A stretch of DNA of 64,000 bases from Anopheles merus. Its lineage: Eukaryota > Arthropoda > Insecta > Diptera > Culicidae. Below the pieces are notes generated by a model. The model made no database searches. It saw only the letters and a list, made by a program, of their open reading frames with translations, and was not told the DNA's origin. Made by a program: the position numbers and the translations under genes. This document shows, one piece after another, positions 26,001 through 39,100 of this stretch. Position 1 is the first letter of the stretch. Each line of letters begins with the position of its first letter. The DNA lies in the NCBI RefSeq assembly GCF_017562075.2, contig NC_054083.1, positions 53,706,442 to 53,770,441 of the forward strand, given 5' to 3'.

Positions 26001-27961
26001 GAGCGTCTTTATACAATTAAAGTGGCTGGCTGGCTGGAGACCTTCTGTTCGATCCGAAACCGAAGAGAGGAGAGAGCCTCCTTAAGATCGATTCGAACGT
26101 GTTAAGATCTGCGGTTCTTTATTGTTCTTCTTCTCTGCCTTTTCAAACCCGCTAATGATGCACAACCTGTGGCCTCAATTTGGCGAATCCCCTACCTAAG
26201 CAGCACCGAACGGAGGTGAAGAAGAAAACGCCTGCTCGAAACAGGTTGCTGGCTGGCCACGCGCCTCCACTCCGTGGGGGAGACAGAGAGAGAGAGAGGA
26301 AGGTGCGCTTGTGTGTGGTAGGGTCCTAATCGCGGTATGGCAGACGGCGTTGTGCGGTGCGGAAAGGGGGCATACGAAATGCCAGGTTCGGCTCATATAT
26401 TGACCCAATTTTGGATTCCCAACGGGGAATCGAGATGTATCTTTACGTCTTTTCTTTTTCGATTTTCCCAATTTCTTGCTGCCCCGGTCAACCCACTTTT
26501 ACGAGGAGCGAGGGGGGGGGGAGGGGGAGCCCTCCCCTCATAGACGGTGAGAATTTGCGGGACTTGTTGTTCACACCTTGAGCGATGGGAATCGATCGCA
26601 CCCATTTGCGTCCAGATTTATGGCATTTAAGGGTAAACTTTTTATACCAAAAGTCACCCGACACCCGACCCGACTGTACTTGACTGCCACAGTGGTTCCC
26701 CCGGAATAGTGGCAGGGCTCAATAATTTGGGTTTTACAGCAACGCGAACAACGCACGAACGCATTCGCTGCTCGATTAACCGAACTTTCCACGGAGCTTC
26801 CGGCATTTTCCAGAGGAGGCCCCGAAAAATTCAAACCATCGTAACACTGCACACCGAGCGCCGTGGGGTGGTGTACCGGCAATAATGCTCCACGGCCACG
26901 GGGAATGCCGTTATGCAATTCCATCGCGCATGAACAACAACAACAACAACAACAACCTTCCACAAAACGTTAGTGAGTGTTCCGTGGTTCAGGTCCGGCA
27001 ATTGGATTTTGGGAGGAAGGAAATAAAATAATCCCATGATTTATGGCTGGCGTGTGCGCCGAGGGCCAATTAGGATGCGTTCAACGATGAGCTTCCAACT
27101 GTGTCAGAGCCCCCGAAACCTTGTGAAATGCCAATAATGCGAAACGGTGGGTTTTAATTTAGTTTAACAATGCATTTCCATTTGCATTTTCATGATTGTA
27201 AACGATCATTTATTAAGTGATCGTGCGATCGGTTGTGATTGTTTGGGCCCATCTGAAGAAACGGTAGATGTAAGCTAACCTACAACATCCCCGATAATCG
27301 CGCTGCCACGTTTAAACACTCTTTAAAGCGATCTTCGTACCGTCCCGAGTGGTTCGTTCCTTTCCGGTACATCTTTACAACGACCCGGGACTAATATGGC
27401 TCATTATTATCGATTGCCTGTGGCCGTTCCGCGACAACCACTCAAGTGCCGTTTGGTGTGGGTGTGTGTGTGGTATCTCGAGTGTGCAAAGCTCCAGTGT
27501 GACATCGCCCAGTGACGCAGAACAAAGGTAATTCGCACTGGGCGAATCACCTCGTCGGATGGGTGTCCAGCGCAAGAGCGCAAGATAAGATAATGTTGCT
27601 AATAAGCCCCGTGCTAGTATGACAGCACCACATCCAACATTCCACATCCACGATCACTTACCTCATCCATCGGGAAATCGTAACATTCGGCAATCTTCTG
27701 GTACAGCTCCTTGACGCTCGCGAACCCGGTAATGAAGCCGGTCGGGCTGCCGTGGGCCAGCTGGCAGTTGAACACCAGCTGCGGCTTGGTGACGGTCGAC
27801 TCGCCGTGGCCACCGTTGCTCATGCTGTCGTGGTGGATCGTGGGCGCTGTTGGGATCGGAGGGTTTTTGTAGTTGTTGTTATCGTGGTACGCATGCGGGT
27901 CCTTGGTCATCGGTGGCGAAGGATTGGATATTTTGGTGCTTTTCTTATTGAACAGCGGCAT
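20090..27961 (-). CDS. GIPC: GIPC-family PDZ adaptor (Drosophila kermit ortholog)
   Basis: Five coding exons on the minus strand: 27961-27662 (100 codons), 21129-20899 (77), 20784-20530 (85), 20426-20337 (30) and 20242-20090 (50 plus TAG). All junctions are phase 0 and the product is 342 residues, the usual GIPC size. Order of domains: a variable N-terminus rich in Pro/Asn/His (1-57); the GH1 dimerisation domain (about 58-134, with [16 protein letters not shown]); a PDZ domain (about 135-220, carboxylate-binding loop [11 protein letters not shown], then [10 protein letters not shown] and [11 protein letters not shown]); and the C-terminal GH2 domain (about 262-335), which in the family binds myosin VI. 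GIPC proteins link receptors with C-terminal PDZ ligands to myosin VI for endocytic trafficking and planar polarity. The ATG at 27961 is chosen because the conserved frame begins there; the open frame upstream has no further ATG. Confidence 0.95.
21773..21786. repeat. Poly-G run, 14 nt
   Basis: Homopolymer run inside GIPC intron 1. Confidence 0.95.
23086..23101. repeat. Poly-G run, 16 nt
   Basis: The longest homopolymer G run in the window, inside GIPC intron 1. Confidence 0.95.
23436..23449. repeat. Poly-C run, 14 nt
   Basis: Homopolymer run inside GIPC intron 1; it reads as G on the transcribed RNA. Confidence 0.95.
24792..24805. repeat. Poly-C run, 14 nt
   Basis: Homopolymer run inside GIPC intron 1, preceded by further short C runs from 24770. 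Confidence 0.95.
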
Positions 27962-30900
27962 TGTGGCGGTCGGTCGGTCGGTTGGTCGGTCGGCGATGAT
28001 CGGGTAAAGGGGGGGGGGGGCGGGTTTGGGTTTTAGAACTGCCGGACAGAAGGGCCACACACGCTCTACACAGGCACTTCTGTACAACACGCTTTGAACA
28101 CGGGTTAGAATAGGGAACGGAGGTTGGGGTTTGGGGGATAGGAATTTGAATTTTGTATCGTTGAAGGGACACCGAGAACCCGGGAAACTCCAGCAACTCT
28201 ATCAAACACACACACACACAGACACACGTCTCTAGCCCAGTATGGGGAGAGAGAGGATTAGACTGAAGAGGTTAAGAGAAGTTAGATTGCTGCTTCTATG
28301 CAGTTGACCAACAGTCAGGTCAGGGGTGGTCCAGGGAATGTGTTGTTTTTTGTCAACCAAAAATAGTAGTTAATGGCACGGGAGCGGGGGCGAGTTTTGA
28401 AGGTGTTAGCTGTGTCAGTGGGAAGTCCCATTATCAGTATGGCGTGGGAAGTAGGGTAAAGGAATGAAGGAAATTGGGAGTATAATTAAAAAAGAGAAAA
28501 AAGAAAAGATATAGAAAAGATTGTAGAGCACTCGGCAATACTGATACTGATGATATCATACACAAATAAACACACACACATAGAAACACACGCACACAAC
28601 ATCAGCTTAAGTATATGAACAAAATATCTATGCGAAATCGCTTCTGCAAACAAGAACAACAATTTGCGTTTGGTTCAGTCAATATTTGCCACAGCAGTAA
28701 ACGCAGGTGTGTCGCAGTTTGTTGCTTTCTTGCGCAGTAGCGCCAACACCAACTAATCTGTACAAATCAATGAGTATGTATGTGTGTTTTGGCTCACTAA
28801 AACTAGTTAAACTATGCACGCAATAGCATGCAACGGCACCACATTCACAACAGTTCAAGGAAAGCGCACAATTTCCACCACTTTTGCGCGAACCTAACCA
28901 CAGAGGGCGCTTTCCCGACCTGTGGTTACTACGATCGAGTAGGATACACTAACTCTAACCACTCACACGCACACACTCTCTCTCTTTCTCTAGTCATGAT
29001 GGAGATGGAGGAGACTTCTTTCTTATCGAGTGCCCTCAACCCCCACCGTATTCTAGTCACTGATAAGCCCTCGCCACTCTCTGTACACAATGAAAGGCCC
29101 CTAAGAGGAAACCAAGGGGGTGCACCGAAACGACCATACACGCTGCTGCTGTGACACTTTACACACAACCGAAGAGGGCTACCAGCTTCCTTCTCCTCCT
29201 CCTCTTCCTTCCGAACCGATGCGTCCGACTTGCGCATGCCGATAAAGGCAAATAATAAAAAAAACAATACCACAGGCACAGATAACAAACCACCAACGTA
29301 CCAGCGATCGAAAACGGCCAGAAACTATACTTTGCCCACATGGAATGGTGCTGCACAGGGGGCGGGAACACAAACTGTCTCCGGGATGCGTAAGGGTGTG
29401 AGATTTCTTTTTAATTTACCCCTGTCAATAACAACAACCACAACAACAAGGGGTTTGACAGCACGACAATGACAATGAACACTAGATGTGGGAAAGATGT
29501 GAGAACGAGGTTGCCGCAGCACCACACACACATACACACACACACACACACACACAATAGACCGCGATATCGGATCGATCAACACCACTGTGACTGTTGC
29601 CGTCCCCGGACTGTTTGCGTACGTGGACGCTGGCTGGCTGCCGTCGGGACCGAAAAGCACGCGAGCTCTGTTTTCCACGCGTCGTTTTCCAACTGTCAGG
29701 TGAGCGTGAGTTTTCCGCGCGACGAATCGACTAACGGACGACGGTGCCTACTACTACCGACCTTCGTCGAGGGTTGCTCCAGGCTCTCAACAACCCTCTC
29801 TCTCACTCTCTCGCGAGCGCCCTCTATATCTCTTTCCCTCACGTAGGCTTTCTCGCTTCGGCGAACGCTATGAACCGTTACAACGGCAGCGAGAAGAATG
29901 GGGTTAGGTGGCAAAACCGCCGGGCTACCTGCCTGCCTGCCTGCACGAGGGCTGTTACACTGGCTGACCGTGCGCACCCGCTGCCGCTTGTTTTTCCCAC
30001 CAGCTTCTGCTGCTGCTGTTGCTCGCTTAGCTACGTGCGCATCGGAACGCGTAGTGGGGGAAAAGCATTTGAAGCACGCACACACACATATACAAACACT
30101 CGCACACACACACACGATAAGGGAACAAAATCTAACCACAGTACCGTACCACACACCGTCTTGACGTCCACGCTTCCACTGTTGCTGTGGCTCTGGTATG
30201 CCTTCTTTAAGCTTTCGGCTCCGTTTCCTACGGGCAACAGGCCAATGAGTTTGCCCCCTGAAAATGCACTTGGGGCTTCTCTGTCTCACGTGAGCAGCAG
30301 CGTGCACCGTGGTCAGCAACCAACTGAAGAGAGCAGCAGCAGAGAGAGAGAGAGAAGGAGAAATGCGATGCTCACCGTTTGCCGTCGACTTTGTAAATGA
30401 AAATGTACGAGCCGATCCGGGTTCTCCAGCGCACGGGTGGGAAGTGAAATGTGGAAGTACGAGCCAGTGTTTCTCAACCAGTTCCGTTTTGGAAATCGGT
30501 GGCCTCACTGTGTCTTATACCGTGTACGTCGTTGTACGAAGCGAAGGAAAAACTCTTCTTTAAAGCTATTTTGTCGAATTTACATACATACATTTACACT
30601 TTTCTTTATTGAAAACTAACAAGCTAATGTGTCCGTGTAACAGGTTGAGAAAGGCTGACAAATACGCTGACTCGACGATCAGTTACATCGGCGGGGGGGC
30701 CTCTTGTGCTCTTGTTCGTACTAAGTAAGCTCGAAGGCAAAAGAGCGAGAGCATACGATAGCTATCCGACCTTTACTTTCGACCGTCCGTGCCCGTTTTT
30801 TCTCCCCCCAAAGTGCCTGTGCCTCCTCCCCCTTTTGCTTCCGTTTACCGTTATCGGCGACTCTTCGAAGACGGCTTCCCTTTTGGAGACTATCTTGCGG

Positions 30901-33057
30901 GCACATCGTTCGTTGGAGCCGTTTCTTCAATTCATCTTTCTCTCTCGCTCTCTCTTTCTCTCTCTACATCTCTCTTCTCGTAAATCGGCTTCCCTTCACC
31001 CTGAGTCACACATACCTTCAGCTAGGCAAATCGTTATTATACACGACTCGCTCGATATCTGCATACCTTTCACTGCAATCAGCCGTGAAACGAACGACCT
31101 TCAACGCGCTCTAAGTAGTATGGGTTCTGCCAAAGATGCTGCCGGATTCGCTGCCGGAACTGTTAGCAATGGTGAAATATGGTTCCACAACCCGAACGGA
31201 ACCGCGATGCGTAGGAATGATCGCTGTCAGAGCGGCACTAGCCAAAACGCTGCGTGCGATCAGCTTCGATCTTACCATCTACGATGGGTGAGACACCAAA
31301 ACGAACGTCCATTGTTTCTCTTCCCCCTGCCGGATGTCGGTGTTCTGTAAATGGCCTGCATGCCTGTTGTCTGGGCACTGTATGAACACTTTAGTTTCCA
31401 TGCTGTTTTGCATAATTTATTACCATCCGAGTACGGGGATAATTGTACTATTTGCATTAGAATGCGCCAACACTGAAACTCGGCTGGTCTGCAGTTCGTT
31501 CACTCTTTTTTTTTTGGTTTTGTTCTGCGCCAGAGGTGCGTACCGTCCAGTGCTACAAAACTTGCAAGTTCAGCGACCGTCCAACCCCTATTTCACAGCC
31601 TACTATTTACACCTGACAGGTGTGTGTGTGCGTGTGACATTTCGTGTTTCGAGTCTCGGTTTCGCTCCACCGCAAAAACATTGCGTTCGTCATCTGATCT
31701 CCCTTTTGCGCGTTCCCAGCAAATTTGGTGCTTTATTGGATGGGTGAACGTAATTTAGGGAACAAACACAATGCTTGATTTAAGATTGTTTTTCCATCTT
31801 CCACGAATCCGCTGATAGAAACGATCGGTGAGCTATTCTTCTTATAGCTGAAGGTTATCGACCACATCGGGAAGCTTTCCAAGGTAACCGCGATCCGGAT
31901 TCATGTTGCTGCACTTGGAACTAGCCACAACCATACCCCACCGGTTAATTGTGCACCGTGTCATACGCCCCGGGCAAACGCAACACAAAAAGCCGTCAGA
32001 CAGACTTGGATTCCATCTGCGCAGCGCTCAAACCGGTGGCAAACTGCCGGATGCCGGACACATTGCTGTGCCTCTGCCTTTTCGTCCGCTCCCTTCTGTG
32101 CGGTGGCGACTGTTACGGCAATCGTTGAACCGCTGCTTCCTTCGCTCCGGAAGCAATGCCATATGTTACTGCATCACGATCATGATATGGGAATGGGCTT
32201 GATCGTGTATAGCGCGTGCCATGTGGTACCACCCCGTTCACTCAGTATGCAATCAATGAAATGTATGCAAACTGTGGGGAGTGTTACGAAAGTTTAACCC
32301 CAACATTAAACGGGGTAGCATAATGCTTAAAACAGTACAGCAATTATTGTTGTTCGGGCAGTTTCATTTTTGCTTGCAATTGCAACGAACGCACCCAAAT
32401 TGGTGTGGTCTCTCATGGTCAACAGTGTTGCGTGCGATGCGATATGGTAAGTTTAGCGCAAACACGATTGTCCGGCTCGGTAAGCCCATCCCATACTGGG
32501 GCAACGGAAAGTGAAACCATTTGCCATACCGCCTTCGTCAAAGTCCGGGACGCACTTCCACCCGAAAGCGAAACCTGTAAACCAAACGATAAAACCCGAC
32601 GAGTTTGTTCTGCTGTTAGCAAAACGAAAGCTTTTCCAGCGCTTTTCATGGTTGACACCAGCAGGAATAGTATTCAAATCATGGTGTTGGATTACGAATA
32701 CAATGCCTTGTCCGGATATGCAATATACACAACACATGAAATAATTTGTCTGTTAAACAGTCATTTCAAACGCCGACAAAGACATTTACTTAAAAAGGCT
32801 GCCCCCTGTCCATCAATCATTGCGTCGACTTTGCACAGGGTGTACTATATCGCATGCGCGACAACGCTGCTGCACTATGACAACCCATCCTACGATCCGA
32901 TGGCCAAAAAAGCTTGGTTGCTTGGATATTTTAATTCGAAAACTGAATCCTTTTTAACAAAACAATGTGAAGTCGTTACGATCAATCGCTTTGCAACAAC
33001 ACACACCATAATTTACACAATTAAACTTGATCAATAGTCATAAAAGCTTTGTTATTA
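27962..33057. other. GIPC 5' region and DNA between GIPC and the dynein gene
   Basis: The first few hundred bases are GIPC 5' UTR or upstream intron; a TTGTACAG at about 28083-28076 (minus strand) could be a splice acceptor. CT/GA-rich tracts at about 28975-28991, 29797-29820, 30335-30356 and 30941-30965 are the kind of sequence bound by GAGA factor near insect promoters, so the GIPC start site may lie in 28.2-31 kb. I could not place it. No other gene was recognised. Confidence 0.45.
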
Positions 33058-33063
33058 TTTATT
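33058..33063 (-). terminator. PolyA signal of the dynein gene
   Basis: AATAAA on the minus strand, 99 nt downstream of the dynein TAA stop, followed by a second overlapping AATAA. It implies a short 3' UTR of about 120 nt. Confidence 0.8.
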
Positions 33064-33161
33064 AAAACATCATCCCGATTGCATGCTTGAAAATTTTGAG
33101 TTTAACTACTATTTTCTCTAATTGTTCCTTCCCCCAAACAAATTCCTTTCTCGCCTCGAAT

Positions 33162-36100
33162 TTACTTGATATCACACAAAAGGGCAACACCACGAAGAAC
33201 CCAATGTTCCGGCGGTTTGGCCGTTTGCAACCACAACGGTGTGATGTAGTTCAAATCCGTTCGATTAGCTTTCTTGTACACTGGACACTGTGGAGACGTA
33301 TTATGGTTAATTTCTTTTTAGTCCACTCCACCCCAAACAGCGGAAACTTACCTCGTACAGCTTTGGATCTTTCGGTGCAGTGGAATTGATGGCGTACACG
33401 TGTATCACAGGCATCGGTGAGTATAGGACCTTGTTGGTTGCTTCCTGCAACCGAATAAACCGCTTGTCCCAGCCGGCTCCATCGATGTACAGCCCGTAAA
33501 CGTACACCCCTTCCGGTGGCGTTACCTTGCACTCTTCGGTCAGCATCTGCGTCACGTCATTGTGCAGTGTGATCATGTCCAGCGCCCAACCCTTGTGTGC
33601 GCGGGCCACTTCCTGTCGCATGGCGGTTAAGAATCCCTGCGGATTGAAGAATCCTGTCATCCAGAACATGTTGGGCCGCTTGCGGAAACACCAGTTGTTG
33701 AACTGTGTGTTGCGCTCAATCAACTCCGTAAACCAGAAGCCCAGTGAGGCCGACGCCCAACTGCCCCGCTTCCACACGGTGGGCACGCGCGCATCGTAGA
33801 TGTTGTCCAGCGCATCGCGAAGCTGCTCGTTCATGATGATCACACCATCGATCGCAAGCAGCAGATCGTCTAGCGTCTGGCGTACGAGCAACAGGATACG
33901 CTGAATCCGATCGATTTCCTGGCGCAGAAAGATGTTCATCGACTCCTGATGACCCATGATGCGCAACCGTTCCTTTACCGCGTACGGATCGTACGGCGGA
34001 GGCACTTTGCCCAGCATATCGCGTACCATCCGTGCTACGGTCACTTCACGCGTCTCGCCACCACCTCCCGATGATTCTGCGGAATAGAAGAAGATCGAGG
34101 GAAATTACCATCCATCCATACAATATGCTATGCTCTTGAATTTGAACCTCACCTTTCGGTTGGATGGACAGGATCGTGTCCAAGATTTCCTTCGTCGTAT
34201 TGCTCTGGTACGTAATGTCGGCGTTCGAGTGTAATCCATACACCTGCGGAGGATCTACCAGCGGCATGCCTTCTATGGCCTCAAGGTACTCTTCAATGGT
34301 CTTGAAACGCATAATGCGATACTCGCGGAAAAAGCGGAACGTTTCCTCAAACATTGCATCCGAGAACCACACGCGAGCGAAGGTGTTGAGCAGCCGCTTG
34401 TCGTAGTCGTCCGTAACGCGTCCTCCGTACTGCACCTCACCCAGCATGTAGCGCATGGTTTTCCAGCTTACCCGACCCACCTTAGGGTCCAGTGCGTCCA
34501 GATGATTCTGCACAAACATGCAGCTAGCCAGCCAATCTGCCGAGTTGAACTCATACGGAATGTTCCATCCTAACGGGCCAAACTTACGCCGCTCCTGTAC
34601 CACCGTATGCAGAAACGATATGCCGTATATCAGTGGCACGTACAACACCGAATCGCTGTACTCGAACATCTCCAGCGACATCGAGGCGTAGGTACGCTTC
34701 AGACCGGCCTTCACGCCCGACGGTGGTTCGTTGGTAAATTTCAGCGACATCTGCAGGAAAGTGATCGGAAACGCGGGATGTGGCTCGGTGGTCATCCAAA
34801 TGCGGAAGTTTTCATGGTACGCCGTAGGACCCGCCCGGTCCAAATCCATGATCTGCAGCAACAGCTCGTTCATGTACTCCAGCCCGAGATGACAGTTTTG
34901 CAGCAGCACCCAGGAGCCTTCCTCCAGCGAACTGCCGACAAGTTTGCGTGCGTGCACCTCCTGTCCCTGGCCCATCGAGATCGAGCGGCACTTGATGGCA
35001 TTCTTTTTGGCCAAACTTTCAATGCTGGGCGTCGGATCGGAACCCATAGACAGAAAGCAAACCAACGGCGTCAAAGGCTGGCTTTCCTCCAGCAGCGCAT
35101 CGTAGTTGATGATGACGGGATCGGCAAACCGTTCGCCAAGCGACATACCCAGATAGCGACGGCTCTGGAACAGCGTTCTGTCCGGACACCATGCCCGAAT
35201 GATCAGCAAACGGCGGAATGCATCCATCGACTGATAGCCTCCCTCCGGTGGCAGTGGCTCTTCTTCGGGCGCTTCCTTCGAGAACCACGCTTTCCAGCCC
35301 TTCTCATTGCCCCGTATGCTGTCGAGTATTGCACTGAACTGATCGAGTTTGGAGAGCTGCACCAAATTAAGCCACGTTACATCGGCAATCCATTTGTACG
35401 GCTTCTCCGGACACGTGTTGATATCCAAGGCTGCTCCTCCTTTGATAAACGTTTGAAACTCGGCATGCGTTACCGTTTTCCGGTCCAAATCAATGTTCAG
35501 AGCCATCAGAAGAACGAACAGATACTTGTGCACCTCGTACAACCCTCGGCACACGTATCGGAAGATGTCATAGGTGAGATATTCGATAATGTTGTTAATA
35601 CGTCTCGTCGGCACCGGGTGTCGATCGGAACGGTTCATTGAAATGTCGAAGCGTTCCAGGAACTGTACCAGCGACGTTTGGTACATGTTGTTCACCATGG
35701 TCATGCTGCATATGAGGAAGTACAACACACTGCCTCGTGCCGCTACCGGTCGGTATTCTTCGCGAGCTCGGTTGATTTTGATCTCCGTTTCCCGCGCGAT
35801 CTTCAGCTTCTCGCGCACTTCAATCGAGGTGATTTTGCTCGTATTCAGCACCCCAATCACCGTCACATCATCCACCAAGCTGCCCTGCGTGGTGGACAGC
35901 TTGTGTAGCAGATTTGCCTCCAGTTCCTGCATTTTACGTCGATTTGCAGTCACATCTTTGATCAGGTTGGTTCGCTCCGATTCCAGCTCGCGCTTCTCCG
36001 TCAAGATCACTCGACCCAACAGCTGATCCTCTAGCCCACGCATCGTCACGGTGAAATCAATGATGGACGTTCGTGCAGACACCTCGGGCGTGTAGAGCGG

Positions 36101-39100
36101 GTTCGGTAGCTTCGTGGTCATATACATGCGGAACGAATCATTCACATCCACCTCCTTGTCACCCACCTTCACCTTGTAAGTGTTGCCCATTTTGATGAAA
36201 TTCTTCTCCAAAACGTTGTCCAGCACGGGGTCGAGCTCTTCACCAATGTCCTCGATCAGCATCGGGTAGCCGAGTGAAACGCAATCTTCGATGTGGTTTC
36301 GGAAGTACTTGTGATTGAGCGATGTCACCACCAAACCAAAATCGTTCTCCTTGTTCTTGATCCACATCTTGCCCTGTGACTGGGGATCGATAAGCAGTGG
36401 ATAGCGAGCTGCCTTCGTCACGATGATGCCATTCTGAATCGAAAGCTCATCGTTCGGCAATCCTTGCAAATTCCACTCTCCTATAGTGGCGGGATCGGTG
36501 AGGTTTTCCGTAATATTTATGCTCCTGGACACAGGAATGCGGCGTTTGTTGAGTTCATTCTGCCAGCTCATCTGAAGTACGGTGCGGTACTCTTGATTGA
36601 AGGGACCAGTGTACGAAAGAAAGCCGGTTAGGATGAGCACATCTCCAACAAGCCGCTCGGTTTCATCTTTAAACTGCTCCAACTGCTCTGTCCACCGTAC
36701 CCTTTCGTCAGCCAACCCGTCAATCAACGCCGAAGCTGCATCCATTTTATCCTGACATTGTTTAGCATCATCCAGCACGGCTTTTTTCTTCGCCATTGCT
36801 TCGTCAAACATTTGCTGCACGACGGCCAACTCTTCCTCCTTTGCTTTCAACAGTGCCTCCGCTTCTGCCTTCTCGGCCATGGCTATGTCTAGCTTCTTCT
36901 GCTGCCGAACCAGGTTGGCCTTCAAGGGCAGCACATCCTTATTTACGTCGTAAAAGTCCGCCATCGCAACAGTCCATTTCAGTAGGCCGGCCACATTGCC
37001 GCAAGCTGCCTTGGCCGCCTCAAACGTGTACAGATGGTAGTTGAAATACGGCATCATGAGATCGACCGTTTCCGCATTGATGAGATCCGCCTGGTAGCGT
37101 ACAATTTTGCCAAGAAAGCCCGTGTCCGCCATTACCTTAAGCGATTGCTCCCAAGACGCCAGCATAAACTGGCGTTCCTCGTCCGGTTTGACGGCAGCGA
37201 TTCGTCTTCCAAACAGTATCAACACAACGTCCATAATCAGGGTGATCAGGTAAGGTGGTTTACCAAGCTTTCGTACCGTCGCAATATCGGCACCGGTCAC
37301 CGTCTTTAGGGCTGCTTCAGCCTGCTCCAGTGCTGGCCGGGCCGCTTCCAGTTTATCTTCCGCCACTAGCGTGTCCGCCTGGATTTGCTCTACCAGTATG
37401 TCGGCCTTGTTCTTCACCACCAATACATCCGCTTTCACCAGCTCGGCTGCACACTGGGACTCCGTCACGGACGCTAATACCACCTCCGCCGCTTTTGTGG
37501 CAATCACAATGTCCTTCTCTTTCTCCTCCAGCTCTAAGCGCAGCACATCAACGGATTCCGCCGCCTCGATCAGCTTCACCAGACCGGTTTGCATTCGGCT
37601 CGCTAGAACGGCAATGTTTTCGTGCTTCTGTCTGTAGATGACTTTGTAGCCTTCCAGAAATGAAAGGAACGATTTGGGCGTCACGTGCGCCTGCCGGCGG
37701 AACCGTTCGAAGTACTCGATGCACACTTCGGCCACACGGTTCTGCACGAATGCCATGATTTCGATCAGACGCACCTTTACGTCAGCCGTGCAGACGATAT
37801 TGTAGTCGCGCAGGAAATGTGTTGATACGGCAATGAGTGCATCCTCTGGCCAGCGCTGGAACCAATCGATGGTACAGCCTGAGATGAGCCCCGGGAACTT
37901 GAGCGACCGGTTGCGGAACTTTTCTCCCACTGGCGAGAAACACAGCACAATGTGAAGGTTGGCCCGCGCTCTGGAGATGAAGAAATCGTACAGGTTGTCC
38001 TGCGTCGGGATACGCTTGGGATCGACCTTCTTCATCACCGGTATCAGCTCGTTTGTTATTTGATCGATTTCATCCTTGGGGAAGAGGTTGGCGATTTCAC
38101 CTGAGCTGAGCACGTTGTTGATGTACTCCAGGAAGCCTTCGTCCTTGATGTCGTTATCGGTGAATATAAACGTTATGCCTTGACCTTCCACACCAGACAC
38201 ACGGTACAGATACTTCAGATCCTCCATCAGATTGTTCACGTTGTACGCTCTGGTCAACGTGATCTGGTAGAACTTGTACCCGGCAATGAAGGACGCCAAC
38301 CGTGTTAAGCTCTGCTTGCCTGATCCTCCGACGCCCACCAGCAGTGCATTTCCACGCGGAGTGCCGATAATGCGCGCAATTATCATCAAATGAATCAAGG
38401 CATCGCGGAAGAACACTAAATCCATCGTAGCACCACGGACCTGTTCGTTGTACAGCTCAAGGAACATTTTGACGCGAGCAGTAGTATCTTCAAAGCCGGG
38501 CATTTCTTCGTACAGCTTCGGTGGTTCTAAGCTCACGTCATCACCTTCCTCGCCGGTAGGTTCGGGAGCATCTCGCAGAAAGTCGACGAAGAACTGCTCT
38601 TCTTCCTGATAGTGTTCAAAGTCGGGTCCAAGCTCTTGCTCGGCTGCTGTTCGCAAATAATCCACAAACCATATGCGATCCTCAAAGTTGGTGAACCGAT
38701 CGGCTATCACGCGTGTACATTCGTGCCGCCAGAGCTGAAATCGAATGCCATGCAGACACAGTTAAAATCCTCCAAATACCACACAAACCCCTGAACTTAC
38801 ATTCATTGCCGTCCGGATGGTTTCACACTGCTCCGATTTGACTTTCAGCATACCTTCCCAGATGCGAGACAGATCTCGCAGATTGAACACGTAATGGAAT
38901 TTGGCCGGTGTCGGAAGCATCTTCACCTTTGTTGCTTGCCAAATTTTACGTGTTAATGGCACCAGGCGAGGAATGAACCGAACCAGCACTTCGTTGAACC
39001 GCGACTCACAGAAGTACCCTTCGCCAAGCACGCCGAATATTTTGTCCATTGACTTGTTGCTGGGAATGGCACAATTGAAGATGCAGAACTGACGCTTCAA

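Larger units (their letters stand above)
21130..27661 (-). other. 6.5 kb first coding intron of GIPC
   Basis: Bounded by GTAAGT (27661) and TTTCAG (21130). I see no nested gene on either strand. It carries four homopolymer G/C runs, CA tracts (for example 25056-25077) and a GTT/AAC trinucleotide run at about 26936-26956. A minus-strand TATAAAAA near 26641 could mark an internal promoter, but no initiator is correctly spaced. Confidence 0.8.

Noticed and set aside
32405..33037. 210-codon plus-strand open frame downstream of the dynein 3' end
   Set aside because: It begins at GTG rather than ATG, resembles no family, and has no splice or polyA context; probably chance.
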